A program made the position numbers and the translations under genes. DNA of 64,000 nucleotides from Macrostomum hystrix (Eukaryota; Platyhelminthes; Macrostomidae), in contig CATNEN010000001.1 in assembly GCA_950097015.1 (NCBI GenBank), positions 22,311,501 to 22,375,500 of the forward strand. Reading direction: 5' to 3'. The notes beneath the pieces are model-generated. The model was not told the DNA's origin and did not search any database. It saw only the letters and a program-made list of their open reading frames with translations. This document shows positions 47,816 to 60,189 of this stretch, piece after piece; position 1 is the stretch's first letter; every line of letters begins with the position of its first letter.

Positions 47816-47821
47816 TGAATG

Positions 47822-48965
47822 GGAATCCGCTGAAGGATCAGGGAATCCGCTGAAGGATACGGGAATCCGCTGATGGATCAGGGAATCCACTGATGGATCA
47901 GGGAATCCACTGAAGGATCAGGGAATCCACTGATGGATCAGGGAATCCACTGAAGGATCAGGGAATCCACTGAAGGATCAGGGAATCCACTGAAGGATCA
48001 GGGAATCCACTGATGAATCAGAGAATCCACTGAAGGATCAGGGAATCCGCTGAAGGATCAGAGAATCCACTGAAGGATCAGGGAATCCACTGAAGGATCT
48101 TGGAATCCACTGATGGATCAGAGAATCCACTGAAGGATCTTGGAGTCCACTGATGGATCAGAGAATCCACTGAAGGATCAGGGAATCCACTGAAGGATCA
48201 GAGAATCCACTGAAGGATCAGGGAATCCACTGAAGGATCAGGGAATCCACTGAAGGATCAGAGAATCCACTGAAGGATCAGGGAATCCACTGAAGGATCA
48301 GGGAATCCACTGAGGGATCAGGGAATCCACTGAAGGATCAGGGAATCCACTGAAGGATCAGGGAATCCACTGAGGGATCAGGGAATCCACTGAAGGATCA
48401 GGGAATCCACTGAAGGATCAGGGAATCCACTGAAGGATCTTGGAATCCACTGATGGATCAGAGAATCCACTGAAGGATCAGGGAATCCGCTGAAGGATCA
48501 GAGAATCCACTGAAGGATCAGGGAATCCACTGAAGGATCTTGGAATCCACTGATGGATCAGAGAATCCACTGAAGGATCTTGGAATCCACTGATGGATCA
48601 GAGAATCCACTGAAGGATCAGGGAATCCACTGAAGGATCAGAGAATCCGCTGAAGGATCAGGGAATCCACTGAAGGATCTTGGAATCCACTGATGGATCA
48701 GGGAATCCGCTGATGGATCAGGGAATCCACTGAAGGATCAGGGAATCCGCTGAAGGATCAGAGAATCCACTGAAGGATCAGGGAATCCACTGAAGGATCA
48801 GGGAATCCGCTGAAGGATCAGGGAATCCGCTGAAGGATCAGGGAATCCACTGATGGATCAGAGAATCCACTGATGGATCAGGGAATTCACTGAAGGATCA
48901 GGGAATCCACTGATGGATCAGGGAATCCACTGATGGATCAGGGAATCCACTGATGGATCAGGAAT
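47822..48965. repeat. 20-bp minisatellite, ~57 copies
   Basis: The unit is GGGAATCCACTGAAGGATCA with variants GAGAATCC, CCGCTG, GATGGATCA and GGATCTTGGAATCC. Multi-unit blocks recur. It ends about 40 bp before the SINE at 49.0 kb. Confidence 0.97.
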
Positions 48966-49005
48966 CCAAATAAGAATCAGGAAGTGTACCTGCAACCCAT
49001 AGTTT

Positions 49006-49360
49006 CGGGGTCGGTGGCAGAGCGGTTAACGCGTTTGCCTCTCGCACCAAGGTCCCTGAGTTCGATTCCGTGGCGAGGTCACATTCATTTGGGGCGCAGC
49101 CTCGGAGAGAAGGCTTGGGGGCTTGTCGTGCAATTTACGCCCTCGAGGGCCAACCTCCAAGGCACAGTGAGAATGTACACTGTCTGACCATGAGAAAGTC
49201 AGGGGAGATGTACACACCTGTGTGAGCGTGTGGCTCCGTACAGTATCTGTGTGCGTGTGTGCTCAAAGTGTCAGTAAAATGGGCAGAATTGCCTCCTTGC
49301 TGCGGGTCTGGTGTCACCAAATGATGTGCCATTGCCCGCAGCCCTCCTACAACCAACAGC
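49006..49360 (+). mobile_element. tRNA-headed SINE (family S), best copy
   Basis: The head GGTCGGTGGCAGAGCGGTTA gives a good A box, and GAGTTCGATTCCG at about 49058 a good B box, with the rest tRNA-like up to GGCGAGGTC. The body follows: CTTGTCGTGCAATTTACGCC, GTACACTGTCTGACCATGAG, TGTACACACCTGTGTGAGCG, GGGCAGAATTGCCTCC, CACCAAATGATGTGCCATTG. The features fit a pol III-transcribed SINE. The 3' tail is not a clear poly(A). Confidence 0.88.
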
Positions 49361-49369
49361 TACACTGTT

Positions 49370-50005
49370 ACTATTTACTAATCCATAGTTCAGTTATTTG
49401 ATGTAGTGATCGAAATTAAATAAATTATAAGAAAACGCTAAAATGCTTTCAATTTTGTAACGAACTCAATCGTATAAATAACTGTGCTTGATTTTACATG
49501 CTACAATTTCATTATTAGCAAATCAAGTTTATGCTGCGAATTCGATACGCAATGATAGAATATATTTTCAGATGGAGAGACACGTGACTGATGGATTGAT
49601 AGCATCACTGTAGGCTTCAGAGCAAGCGATTCAAAGTATTGCAGATGGCATCCGATTTTCAATAATAAGAAAAACTAGAGTAGAATATTAACAAAAATAG
49701 AGCAATTTACAAAGATACTAGACTTTATGTGCGAGCAGAAAATCGATTCTTGTGTGTAAAATGTGCCAAATAGGCACTTCATGCGGCATGAGAAATATTT
49801 TGTTATAGAGAAATAGGGCACTATTAGAACAATTAGAGTTAATTCTAATATTGTGATTCTTAGAGCTTTGATCTGCGAATCGATACACAAGCACAAAATT
49901 CGATGTACAAAACTAGCACACTACTGTCGCAATGCATTATTGACCTAAAATATAAATATATTGCAGGTGGCAATTTTGTCATTTTTTAGTGAAGGCCGAA
50001 ACAAA
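49370..50005. other. 3' flank of the GATA gene
   Basis: AT-rich, with no coding feature. A minus-strand polyadenylation signal is not obvious within the first 150 bp past the stop. Confidence 0.35.
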
Positions 50006-50008
50006 TCA

Positions 50009-53000
50009 CTACAGAGTCAAGTTGCTGGCATAGTGATGATGATGGTGATGCTGAGACATGTACGCTACTGCAGCGGCTGCTGATGACGGATCTGCCGATA
50101 TCATTGACGTCGGCGTTGTCTGCATCGGGTAGGTCGCAGACATTTGGCTCGGGTGGTGATGATGATGGTGCAATGACGGATGCTGCATCGCCTGGTGCTG
50201 CTGCTGCTGCACTGTCGGACCGGTGGCCCTGCCGTAGGCGCCGTGCAGGTAATAGGCGGACGCGGAGGGCAGGACGGCGCCCGGAGACGGTCCGACTGAC
50301 AAAGCGGCGCCGAATTTGTGCAGGTATTCGGTGGCCATGGCTGACTGGTGCTGATCCATGAACTGCTGATGATGCTGATGCCCGAAGTCAGCGCCTACAA
50401 CCAGGCCTCCCGTCAGGTTGCCGACTGCACCGCCGGACCGACGACGCTTTTTGGACTTTTGCGACAGGCGACGATTTCTGGTCTGAATTCCATCCTTCTT
50501 CATTGAGACCGGTCGATTCACCTGCAGGATTCGAGCATAGGGTGTCATGAGTTGAATAAGACCAGTTGCTTTGAAATGAACTTCAATCAATAACTAACTT
50601 GTTTTAATATCTTCAAGGCTTATTCACGGGATGTTGAAGTTTCTTCACGGGATGATGAGGTTTCTTCACGGGATGATGAGGTTTCTTCACGGGATGTTGA
50701 AGTTTCTTCACGGGATGATGAAGTTTCTTCACGGGATGATGAAGTTTCTTCACGGGATGATGACGTTTCTTCACGGGATGTTGAAGTTTCTTCACGGGAT
50801 GTTGAAGTTTCTTCACGGGATGTTGAAGTTTCTTCACGGGATGTTGAAGTTTCTTCACGGGATGATGAAGTTTCTTCACGGGATGATGAAGTTTCTTCAC
50901 GGGATGATGACGTTTCTTCACGGGATGTTGAAGTTTCTTCACGGGATGTTGAAGTTTCTTCACGGGATGTTGAAGTTTCTTCGTGGGATTTTGAAGTTTC
51001 TTCACGGGATGATGAAGTTTCTTCACGGGATGATGAGGTTTCTTCATGGGATCTAAGGCTGCTTCATGGATAAATAGATTTCTTCGGCGCATCTTAGCGA
51101 TAACGTTTCGAGTATTTTGGGGGAAAGTCAGTTCTAACATCTTATAATTAATATAAAGAGTTAAAATCGTTTTAACTAACAATTTGCGATGGGCCCATAA
51201 TTGTTGATCGGTTCATTATGAGACAATTTCTAATATGACATTAGTTTAGATAGGAGTTCTGTTCGAGTATCAATTAATTAATTTGATAAGGGCGGTGGTC
51301 AATTGGATTGTAGGCGTCGATAGAGTAGACAAAGACCTGTTGTTGCTCGCAATGGGAGGGCGCCAGAACTACAGACCCTCCCGCTGATACTGGTCTTGTT
51401 ATTCTTTTAGAAAGAACTGATTGATCAATTGGATATAAATGGAGCTAATTTCTTAGAAACTCTCGGCGCGACACTTGCAATTCTGCGAGTGCAAGGACAA
51501 ACAAAGACTTCAAAGTATAAACTGTTCTAGTTTTAGTTCCAGTTCAAAGTACTCACGCTGTGCAGTTTGTAGTACAGGCCGCACGCGTTGCACACCGGCT
51601 CGCCGCTACCGTTGCGACGCCAGAGAGTTGTCGAGGTTGTGAGACAGTTCGAGCAGATGATGCCAACCCGGCGAGTTGTGGACTGCAAATAAAAAGATAG
51701 AGAAACGTGACTTGTCTTGGTTACTGCAGCTAAAACTGACCTGTCACAGAAGTGCTGAAGCAAAACTATTTCTGCTTAAAATAGACCTTCAATAGCCTTT
51801 TGATTTGACAGGCGAGACGCAAGTGGTGCTCTGGAGCAGTTGAGGTAAATGAGCGCATTGTTCGCATTCTGGGTGGCAAGCTTCACTTCCCCATTATTGA
51901 CTTGACAAGGGATGCAGCGGGAACACAGGAGCAGAAATGATTAGTCGCGTTGACAACCAGACTGGCAAATGCCGGTTTGAGCAGATCGCCAAGTTCCCCC
52001 AACCGCCCAAATCCCGAATCCCCATAATTAACCGACTCACTGGTGCAAATCCGCGGGTTTTCGAGTCGTTTTTAAAAAAGAAAAAAACCTAGCACCAGTC
52101 TGGCCCCGTTAAGAATGGAGCCAAAAACACAAACGTCAAGCCAAATTGCCCAGGAATAGTCGGGCTTCTTTTTTTGCCACACCCTCCATTGATCCCAGTT
52201 GGATTGCGCAACACTGCCGCTCTGCCATACCACAACCGCGTCCTGTCTGGCTAAGCCAATAGGCGATCTACTTCGTTAAATTTATAAATTAAAAAGAATA
52301 ATAACCAGATCGACAACACTAGGATTGGAACACTGATTTCTTAGAATGCAATAGGGAGGGGATTTTTCATGCACGGTAGAATGGGGAATTGTAGTCTGCA
52401 ACACAGCAAGCGAGTTTGCTGAATGTGTGGAGGACCACCCGTTGGGCGGGAGGATTCTGCGAAGATGAAGGTCGACGGGGTGGCGTGAGATTCTGAGGGT
52501 TGATAAAAATTTTGGCTAATACAGCTCCCCCTCTCTGCCCATCAGAAGCTCCAGAATAACAATTCCAACGGCCATCGATGTGTTGATGCAGATAAAAGTA
52601 GAATCAGTTTTGATTGGCCAGCGGCAACTCGTGGTCTATGAGTGTGTCTTATAGATTGCTCGTCTTGCTTTTCAATTGTTGCACAAGTGGTTTGTTTCTA
52701 ATAAAATTTCAGCTGCACACTCTAGACGGATGGTGGAGAGAAAATTGAAGACAGACTTTGCGGCTGATAGAATTTCAAAATATTCTATTGCAAAATTACT
52801 TATTGAATTGATTTTAAAAGCCAAAGCCAGATCTACTGAATAAACAAATATTATCCCCCAGATCGAGATCTTGAAGTCTTTCCTTAGTTTATGGAATTCA
52901 CTCGACTTTTATATTTTACGAATTGCTAGACTGGATTCATTGGGATCTCTAGTTTTGAGGCATTGGGATCTCTAGTTTTGAGGCATTGGGATCTCTAGTT

Positions 53001-56000
53001 TTGAGGCACTGGGATCTCTAGTTTTGAGGCATTGGGATCTCTAGTTTTGAGGCATTGGGATCTCTAGTTTTGAGGCGTTGGGATCTCTAGTTTTGAGGCA
53101 TTGGGACCTCTAGTTTTGAGGCACTGGGATCTCTAGTTTTGAGGCATTGGGATCTCTAGTTTTGAGGCATTGGGATCTCTAGTTTTGAGGCGTTGGGATC
53201 TCTAGTTTTGAGGCATTGGGATCTCTAGTTTTGAGGCATTGGGATCTCTAGTTTTGAGGCGTTGGGATCTCTAGTTTTGAGGCATTGGGATCTCTAGTTT
53301 TGAGGCATTGGGATCTCTAGTTTTGAGGCATTGGGATCTCTAGTTTTGAGGCGTTGGGATCTCTAGTTTTGAGGCATTGGGATCTCTAGTTTTGAGGCAT
53401 TGGGATCTCTAGTTTTGAGGCATTGGGATCTCTAGTTTTGAGGCATTGGGACCTCTAGTTTTGAGGTACTGGGACCTCTAGTTTTGACGTACTGGGATCC
53501 CGCACTCACCAGCCGTCTCTTGGGCTTCACCAGCGGCCTTGCACTGCCGTTCATCTTCTGGTAGAGGCCGCAGGCGTTGCACAGGTAGTGCCCGGCGCCG
53601 TCGCGACGCCAAAGCGGCGTGCTGGTGGCGCCGCAGTTCACGCATTCGCGACCTTCGGCTGAGGACACCCCGCCGCTGCCGCCGCCTCCGCCACCCTTCT
53701 TTCCACTCCCAGCTTGTCGTTGTAGAGGCGTCTGCAGCAGCTGCTGCTGCTGGCCAAAGTGCTGATGATCGCCCGGATGTACCAGGTGATGATGCATCGG
53801 CGTCTGTTGAGATGCCGCTGCGGCGGCTGCTGCGGCGGCTGCGGCAGCTGCGGCATTCCAGGCCAACGGTAGTGACTCGTGGGCTGCAGCCTCTGCAATA
53901 TCCTCATGATCGTCTGGATCGTCAGGTGCCCCGCTGGTGACATCTCCGGCATCGTCGGTGCTGCTTCTGGGCCTTCCGACATCGGCTCCGGACAGCTCAT
54001 TGCTGACACTCTGGCTGTGGTTGTTGTTGCCTTCGCTGACATTGAGGACTTCGGCTTCGGGTAGTGAAAGTAGCGGCTGCTCCTGCTGCTGCTGCTGCTG
54101 CAAATGCTGGGCGTGTTGCAGAGTCTGCAGACCTTCGGGCGGCTCACCCTTGACGGAAATGGCGGTGCCAACGCCGTTCAGGAACGAGTGATAAGCGGCC
54201 TGCTGAAGATAGGTGCTGCTGCTTCCGCAGCCGCCGACGAAGCCACTGGACACTGGGATATCAGAGAACTGATTCTGCTGTTGCTGCTGTTGCAGTTGAT
54301 GCTGCTGCAGCTGCTGCTGCTGATGCTGCTGATGTTGCTGCTGAAGGTGCTGTGCGTGTTGATGCTGATACCACTGAGCTGTCGAGTGCGCTGACGGGCC
54401 AGCAGTCGGTGACGCCGCCTGAGCCGAGGTGCCGGTCATCCAGCCGAAGCGCTGCTGCCGGTAATGATCTGCGGAGTAGGCGATAAGCGTTGTTGGCGGT
54501 CGGTGAGCCATGAACATTGGCAAAGGACCGAATGAGCCGAAATTTGCCGCGGTCAGCATTGGAAGCTACCGAAATATGTTCTTGAGGCTCAAATTGGACC
54601 ACTGAAGAACAGTTTCACCCCCTCTGCTCGTGTCCCTAGAAGAACCGAGAAGATATTTATATACCGAAGCCAAATTAAATTTTGCCTGCGTTCCTCTTCT
54701 TTGTCTTCCTGTTTTGTCCTTTTTAGTGCCCGGATCCAAAAGAATGCGTACCTGCGCCCCCATGCTTTTGCTCGAAAACGATCACAGCAAGACAGACAAA
54801 GACGCTGCAAAATTGGCCCACTCCCAGTGTTGCTTTTTTGATCGGTTCTCAGGAAACCGGCCCTTCTAACTATTTCGGAGTGGTGGCGCCGCCCGCCTCT
54901 TGTCAATGGCGCCAGGGCGGGTCCCCTGCCAGTCTTTTCGAGCGTATAGGGAGGTGGCTGCAGGAACTGACAGCTTTCAACTGAACCGACCCAGTTCATA
55001 TTTTTCCACGCTAATTTCTTCTAGGCTTGAAGTTTTCAATTGCATTTACGACTGTTAACCCTGTATTTGCCGCCACTTCAGGGATTTGAATCCTCAACTC
55101 TCCGGGATCCTAAAGCTTGTTTTCCCACAATAACTGTTTTAGTTCCGCGTTATAGGGACATTTTTTAGGCGCAATGAATTTCTAATAATTTTTATTGGGC
55201 CATCTACCAGTTATGATCTAGGGGAAAATCTATAGGAGAATATCTATTGGCATATCTAGAGGTGAAGATCTATTGGGATATGTATGGGTGAAGATCTATT
55301 GGGATATCTATGGGTGAAGATCTATTGGGATATCTATAGGTGAAAATCTATTGGGATATCTATAGGTGAAAATCTATTGGGATATCTATAGGTTAAAATC
55401 TATTGGGATATCTATAGGTGAAGATCTATTGGGATATCTATAGGTGAAGATCTATTGGGATATCTATAGGTGAAGATCTATTGGGATATCTATAAGTGAA
55501 GATCTATTGGGATATCTATAGGAGAATATCTATTGGGATATCGATAGGAGAATATCTATTGGGATATCGATAGGAGAATATCTATTGGGATATCTATAGG
55601 TGAAGATATCCAAATCCTGCATCTTGGACTGTTGAATTATTTAAACAAAGGACGAATATTAAAGCATGTGTTATTTATAAACCTCTTAATAACTCCAACC
55701 CCATGCACTGTAAGCCTTGGCAACAAGACTAAAAAACCGACAAGTTTTGGAGAACATTGTTGCTCCTTTTTATGTAGCTTTCCTGACCAAGTTTCCTAGA
55801 AGATTAGGCCCTACTCTGCTGGTATTCTGATGTCGGAGACTGGACTAACCACTTCGTATTTTTTGGTTTGTTCAAAATTGAAAACATGTTTTCTAGAACC
55901 GGAATTGCATGTGTTTTTTCTGCTCATGAGATTGCTAATCAGTGGTAGGCAGGTAGTTATTAATAATTCATAATTAGCACCGGGTTGCCGTCCAGATTGG

Positions 56001-59000
56001 CTGTTGATGCTTTTTTATCTGTTCTTTGTGTTGCAGCAAAAACTAAAAGGCCAGCTTTTTTTGCTGAAGTAAAAAGTAGATGAAACAAGAAATAAAATTC
56101 TATGAAAGAGAGACAAAGAAGCGGTGAGTTTTCGAAGATGAAAGTTTGCGACAGATGAGTTCGCTTTCAACTTTCTCGGATTAAGAATTCTGCAATCCCT
56201 GAGTCAGATTAACTGCAAGATAAGCCGCTGCTCACTTGGAACCGCGGAATTTCATCATAAAATGTTGCTTTAAGAGGAGTGACTTTTATGATTGGTTTAG
56301 TTTGAATAGGATCCTGTACGGTGTTAGAGACAAAACTAGAGACTCTCATATCAGAATAGTTTTAAGTCTCATGCATCGAATGTTTAAAATAACTGCATTG
56401 AAAAATTATAGCCCTTTGTAGAAAATTGAACTATTATATAACTATTATAAATACGCAATTGGAAAAAATCGATTTTAGTCAGTCCTAATGAACTTGGGTC
56501 GTCATTAGGCCGAGCCGTATATAGAGATGCTTATCTTCGTGTCCACTATAAATGGACTCAAAATCTCACTGTCGGTGAATTCATAGAAACTGACCAAACA
56601 CGGCGCTTGATATCAGAGGAGACAGGTGGTCCTCAAACTGCTCAAACTGCTATTAGTCCCGCCTCAAACTCGCAAGCCTATGCCAGTCAGGAGCATGAAA
56701 TTTCTGATTTCCGAGCTCATACTTTAATCTATGAATCCGATCTCTGTAAAACCATTGCGACCGCCACTGCTCACATCACACAGACTGTTTTCTATGGGGG
56801 TCAGGCGAGCGACCTGTTTCACATGGACCATGCCGAAGTTAACAGCTCGGGAAATAACAGTAGACCAAATACACTCCTAGGGGGAAGGGAGGCAGAGAGT
56901 GAGACAGAGAGTGAGACAGAGAGTGAGACAGAGAGTGAGACAGAGAGTGAGACAGAGAGTGAGACAGAGAGTGAGACAGAGAGTGAGACAGGGAGTGAGA
57001 CAGAGAGTGAGATGGAGAGTGAGACAGAGAGTAAGACAGAGAGTGAGATGGAGAGTGAGACAGAGAGTAAGACAGAGAGTGAGACAGAGAGTGAGACAGA
57101 GAGTGAGATGGAGAGTGAGACAGAGAGTAAGACAGAGAGTGAGATGGAGAGTGAGACAGAGAGTAAGACAGAGAGTGAGACAGAGAGTGAGACAGAGAGT
57201 GAGACAGAGAGTGAGACAGAGAGTGAGACAGAGAGTGAGACAGAGAGTGAGACAGAGAGTGAGACAGAGAGTGAGACAGAGAGTGAGACAGAGAGTGAGA
57301 CAGAGAGTGAGATGGAGAGTGAGACAGAAAGTGAGAAAGAGAGTGAGACAGAGAGTGAGACAGAGAGTGAGACAGAGAGTGAGACAGAGAGTGAGACAGA
57401 GAGTGAGACAGAGAGTGAGACAGAGAGTGAGACAGAGAGTGAGACAGAGAGTGTAATAATATAGTATAGAATTTTCGCATTCAAACTATGCACTGTGCAC
57501 TAAACGCAATTGATAGAACATTGCACCATTCGTGTTTGTTAGATAGTTTGATTTTATCTTGACATCTTGACGGGTGCAATCAATGCAGAGGGTTAAGCAG
57601 TTATACAAGCTATAGGCTCGTATTGTTGGATAAAGATAGGTGCTAAAGAAACTGCATAAAAATAGCAACATAGGTAATCAGTTTGTAGCTGAAATTCATC
57701 AGCGAAGTTCAGTTTTTAAAGCATAGCATAAATACCCGATACTAATAAAGCTAAAAGTGAATTTTGCAATCTTCTGCTAATAGCATGCAGCCACTGAAAG
57801 ACTGCAAAAGTAAACATTTCAAGTCAAATTTGTGTCTGCAGAAGAGAAGCGGATGATGATGGCACCCTGAAGCTGGAGGTGATGTGCCCATTGTGAAATT
57901 AGCTGCCTCTGACTGTAACACACCTGCATGCTTACTGGATATGCACTTTGTAAAGCTAATATAGGCCTCAAGGGGACATTGTATGGTAGGCATATAGTTA
58001 TGCAGCTTCAGGACTTGGTTTGTATAATAATCCCATGAGATTATCGAGGAAAAGAATCAGTCGATAATGCCGTGTTAAATTGGCACCCCAACCAAAATGA
58101 TGCAATATCAGAGGCCCTATAAACTAAGCCATTTGTTTGTTAAGAACTGGTCTTTGGCACAGAGCAGAAAGCAAGAAAAAATGGTCCACTGCAGTTTGTT
58201 TCGATTTCTATATAATCAGCGCTGGAAAATCTCACGCGAGTTTGGTTAGTTGAAGTTTGTCCAACATTCTGTGAACACATCTTCAGTATTTTTCTGCTGT
58301 GTATGTTATCTACATAGGCTTTGGTGTTGTATATGGTATGCTATTGCTAGCGTTGGCAGCAATAAACACTGAAAACTGACTGTTAGGGGGTTGGGGTCAA
58401 TGCAGCTAGCTACTCCATTGCAGGCAGGTAATGTTAACAAGGCTACCAAAATGTTTGCTGAATCTTTCCTTCTGTCCGATGTGTCCATTGCATAAACGGG
58501 ACATCAACCTGTATTGGCGGCATGCTACGGAAATGCCATGCAGTTTTGCATAATAATAAATATATATTGTCAACTTAGCCGCTATCTCATTCCTTCATCT
58601 CTGTATTAGGAGGGCTGTATATTTGGCACAGAGTGAAAGACTGCTCTGTAGGTTGGAGAATTGTGACAGGGATACTGATTTTGTGAAAGGGAGAGAGTGA
58701 GGTAGAGTGTAGTAGAGAGTGAGTTAGAGTGTAGTAGAGAGTGAGTTAGAATGTAGAGAGTGAGGTAGAGTGTAGTAGAGAGTGAGGTAGAGTGTAGTAG
58801 AGAGTGAGGTAGAGTGTAGTAGAGAGTGAGGTAGAGTGTAGTAGAGAGTGAGTTAGAATGTAGAGAGTGAGGTAGAGTGTAATAGAGAGTGAGGTAGAGT
58901 GTAGTAGAGAGTGAGTTAGAATGTAGTAGAGAGTGAGGTAGAGTGTAGTAGAGAGTGAGTTAGAATGTAGAGAGTGAGGTAGAGTGTAATAGAGAGTGAG

Positions 59001-59976
59001 GTAGAGTGTAGTAGAGAGTGAGTTAGAATGTAGTAGAGAGTGAGGTAGAGTGTAGTAGAGAGTGAGTTAGAATGTAGAGAGTGAGGTAGAGTGTAATAGA
59101 GAGTGAGGTAGAGTGTAGTAGAGAGTGAGGTAGAGTGTAGTAGAGAGTGAGGTAGAGTGTAGTAGATAGTAAGGTAGAGTGTAGTAGAGAGTGAGGTAGA
59201 GTGTAGTAGAGAGTGACGTAGAGTGTAGTAGAGAGTGAGGTAGAGTGTAGTAGAGAGTGAGTTAGAATGTAGTAGAGAGTGAGGTAGAGTGTAGTAGATA
59301 GTGAGGTAGAGTGTAGTAGATAGTGAGGTAGAGTGTAGTAGAGAGTGAGGTAGAGTGTAGTAGAGAGTGAGGTAGAGTGTAGTAGAGAGTGAGGTAGAGT
59401 GTAGTAGATAGTGAGGTAGAGTGTAGTAGAGAGTGAGGTAGAGTGTAGTAGAGAGTGAGGTAGAGTGTAGTAGAGAGTGAGGTAGAGTGTAGTAGAGAGT
59501 GAGGTAGAATGTAGAAGAGAGCGAGCTAGATGGCAAGGTAGAGAGTGAGTCGGACAGGGGGTGAGTGAAGGAAAGTTTAAGATATAGTAAGACGTAAGAG
59601 AATGGGTTTAAAAATGGCAAAAACGAACTTTGTCAGAATCCAGAGACCAAATTGTTAGCCCCTTAAACACTCCCAATATATGATCTATAAGTTATAAAAC
59701 AATAAAAGCAACAATAGAAAACTTACTGTATTGATAGGCGGTAGGAATCTGTTGATAACAGTTGTCCTGATGCAGCATGTGATGCTGCTGCTGTAGCTGC
59801 TGCTGCTGCTGCTGAAGCTGCTGATGCTGCATCGGTGGCGAGTCACTGCCGTCGTACATCAGCTGATGGCCAGGCGATGACGCGTGAGCTGCCGCCGCTG
59901 CTGCTGCCGCCGCCGCCGCTGCCGCTGCAGCGTGGAGTGCCTGATCGGGTCTGTTCCACCGAATATCCGTCGTCAT
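50009..59976 (-). CDS. GATA-type zinc-finger transcription factor (GATA1/2/3 class)
   Basis: Four coding exons, phase-consistent: 59976-59727, 54468-53510, 51682-51557, 50521-50009; about 615 aa. The N-terminal part has a 15-residue poly-Ala run and Gln/His-rich tracts; a second poly-Ala run and a Gly-rich run precede the fingers. Finger 1 is CVNC-X17-CNAC (Cys 359, 362, 380, 383), with [16 protein letters not shown]. Finger 2 is CSNC-X17-CNAC (Cys 413, 416, 434, 437), with [15 protein letters not shown]. The basic tail [18 protein letters not shown] completes the DNA-binding unit. ATSTPLW and VKPKRRL point to GATA1/2/3 rather than GATA4/5/6. The intron between the fingers and the one before the basic tail are at the positions usual for the family. 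Finger 1 has SARPL where QNRPL is usual. The C-terminus is His-rich. The protein binds WGATAR sites in the nucleus. An alternative start at 54559 is possible. Confidence 0.92.
50622..51055. repeat. 21-bp minisatellite, GATA intron 3
   Basis: About 20 copies of TTCACGGGATGTTGAAGTTT plus C, with GATGATGAAG / GATGATGACG variants. Six- to seven-unit blocks repeat. It ends about 100 bp before the last exon's acceptor. Confidence 0.95.
51690..52930. other. non-repetitive part of GATA intron 2
   Basis: No additional exon is recognised. The stretch 51900-52250 is moderately GC-rich but has no coding signature I can defend. Confidence 0.35.
52935..53495. repeat. 23-bp minisatellite, GATA intron 2
   Basis: About 24 copies containing GGGATCTCTAGTTTTGAGGC. 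The last degenerate units come within about 15 bp of the donor of the first-finger exon (CTG|gtgagt at 53510). Confidence 0.96.
54469..54565 (-). other. alternative 5' extension of the GATA second exon
   Basis: The frame of the first-finger exon stays open upstream to an ATG at 54559 ([20 protein letters not shown]), preceded by a possible acceptor ggtag at 54566. Joining exon 1 there breaks the frame, whereas the internal acceptor tccgcag|AT at 54469 keeps it. The segment could be intronic or the first coding part of a shorter isoform from an internal promoter. Confidence 0.45.
54600..55200. other. GATA intron 1, proximal non-repetitive part
   Basis: Contains a GC-rich patch at 54880-54990 (GTGGTGGCGCCGCCCGCCTC type), possibly part of an unknown dispersed element. 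No exon is supported. Confidence 0.3.
55205..55612. repeat. 26-bp minisatellite, GATA intron 1
   Basis: About 15 copies containing GATCTATTGGGATATCTATA followed by GGTGAA. The GATATC palindrome appears in nearly every unit. Confidence 0.94.
55615..56890. other. GATA intron 1, non-repetitive part
   Basis: AT-rich, no exon recognised. A short plus-strand ORF leading into the next array (56607 onward) has no known domain. Confidence 0.35.
56895..57455. repeat. 12-bp minisatellite, GATA intron 1
   Basis: About 46 copies of GAGACAGAGAGT with a few GAGATGGAGAGT and AAGACAGAGAGT variants. Four reading frames remain open across it; the resulting ETES, QRVR, SLSV and SHSL repeat ORFs are not genes. 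Confidence 0.96.
57460..58675. other. GATA intron 1, non-repetitive part
   Basis: No feature recognised. Small ORFs here lack domain or splice support. Confidence 0.35.
58680..59525. repeat. 21-22 bp minisatellite, GATA intron 1
   Basis: About 39 copies of GTAGAGTGTAGTAGAGAGTG plus AG, with shorter units lacking GTAGTA. Three-unit blocks recur around 58850-59100. It shares GAGAGTGAG with the 56.9-57.4 kb array. It ends about 200 bp from the first coding exon's donor. Confidence 0.95.
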
Positions 59977-60082
59977 GTTAGCCTCTGCGAGGATCATTAG
60001 AAATTAAAGCAGGTCTATAGACTGATAACATTCTACAATGCTAGCAACACTAGTCAGGTAGTTAAAGTAATCCCAGACTTAC

Positions 60083-60185
60083 ATGCGGTGTAGTTTGCGG
60101 TGGCAATTGTTTTCTTTATTGCTTTCGATTGAAATCTTCCGACAAGTCCCTTCAACTGCAGCTCTGGACTTGGAATCAGATAATC
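60083..60185 (-). other. probable 5' UTR exon of the GATA gene
   Basis: A good donor (CCGCAT|gtaagt, exon end at 60083) lies about 100 bp upstream of a good acceptor (cctcgcag, exon start at 59984) that precedes the ATG at 59976. This suggests a non-coding first exon and a short intron. Its 5' limit is not visible. Confidence 0.5.
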
Positions 60186-60189
60186 ACCA

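Noticed and set aside
49006-49085. A tRNA gene
   Set aside because: A and B boxes are good, but the sequence continues as a conserved SINE body shared by other copies and the cloverleaf is imperfect.
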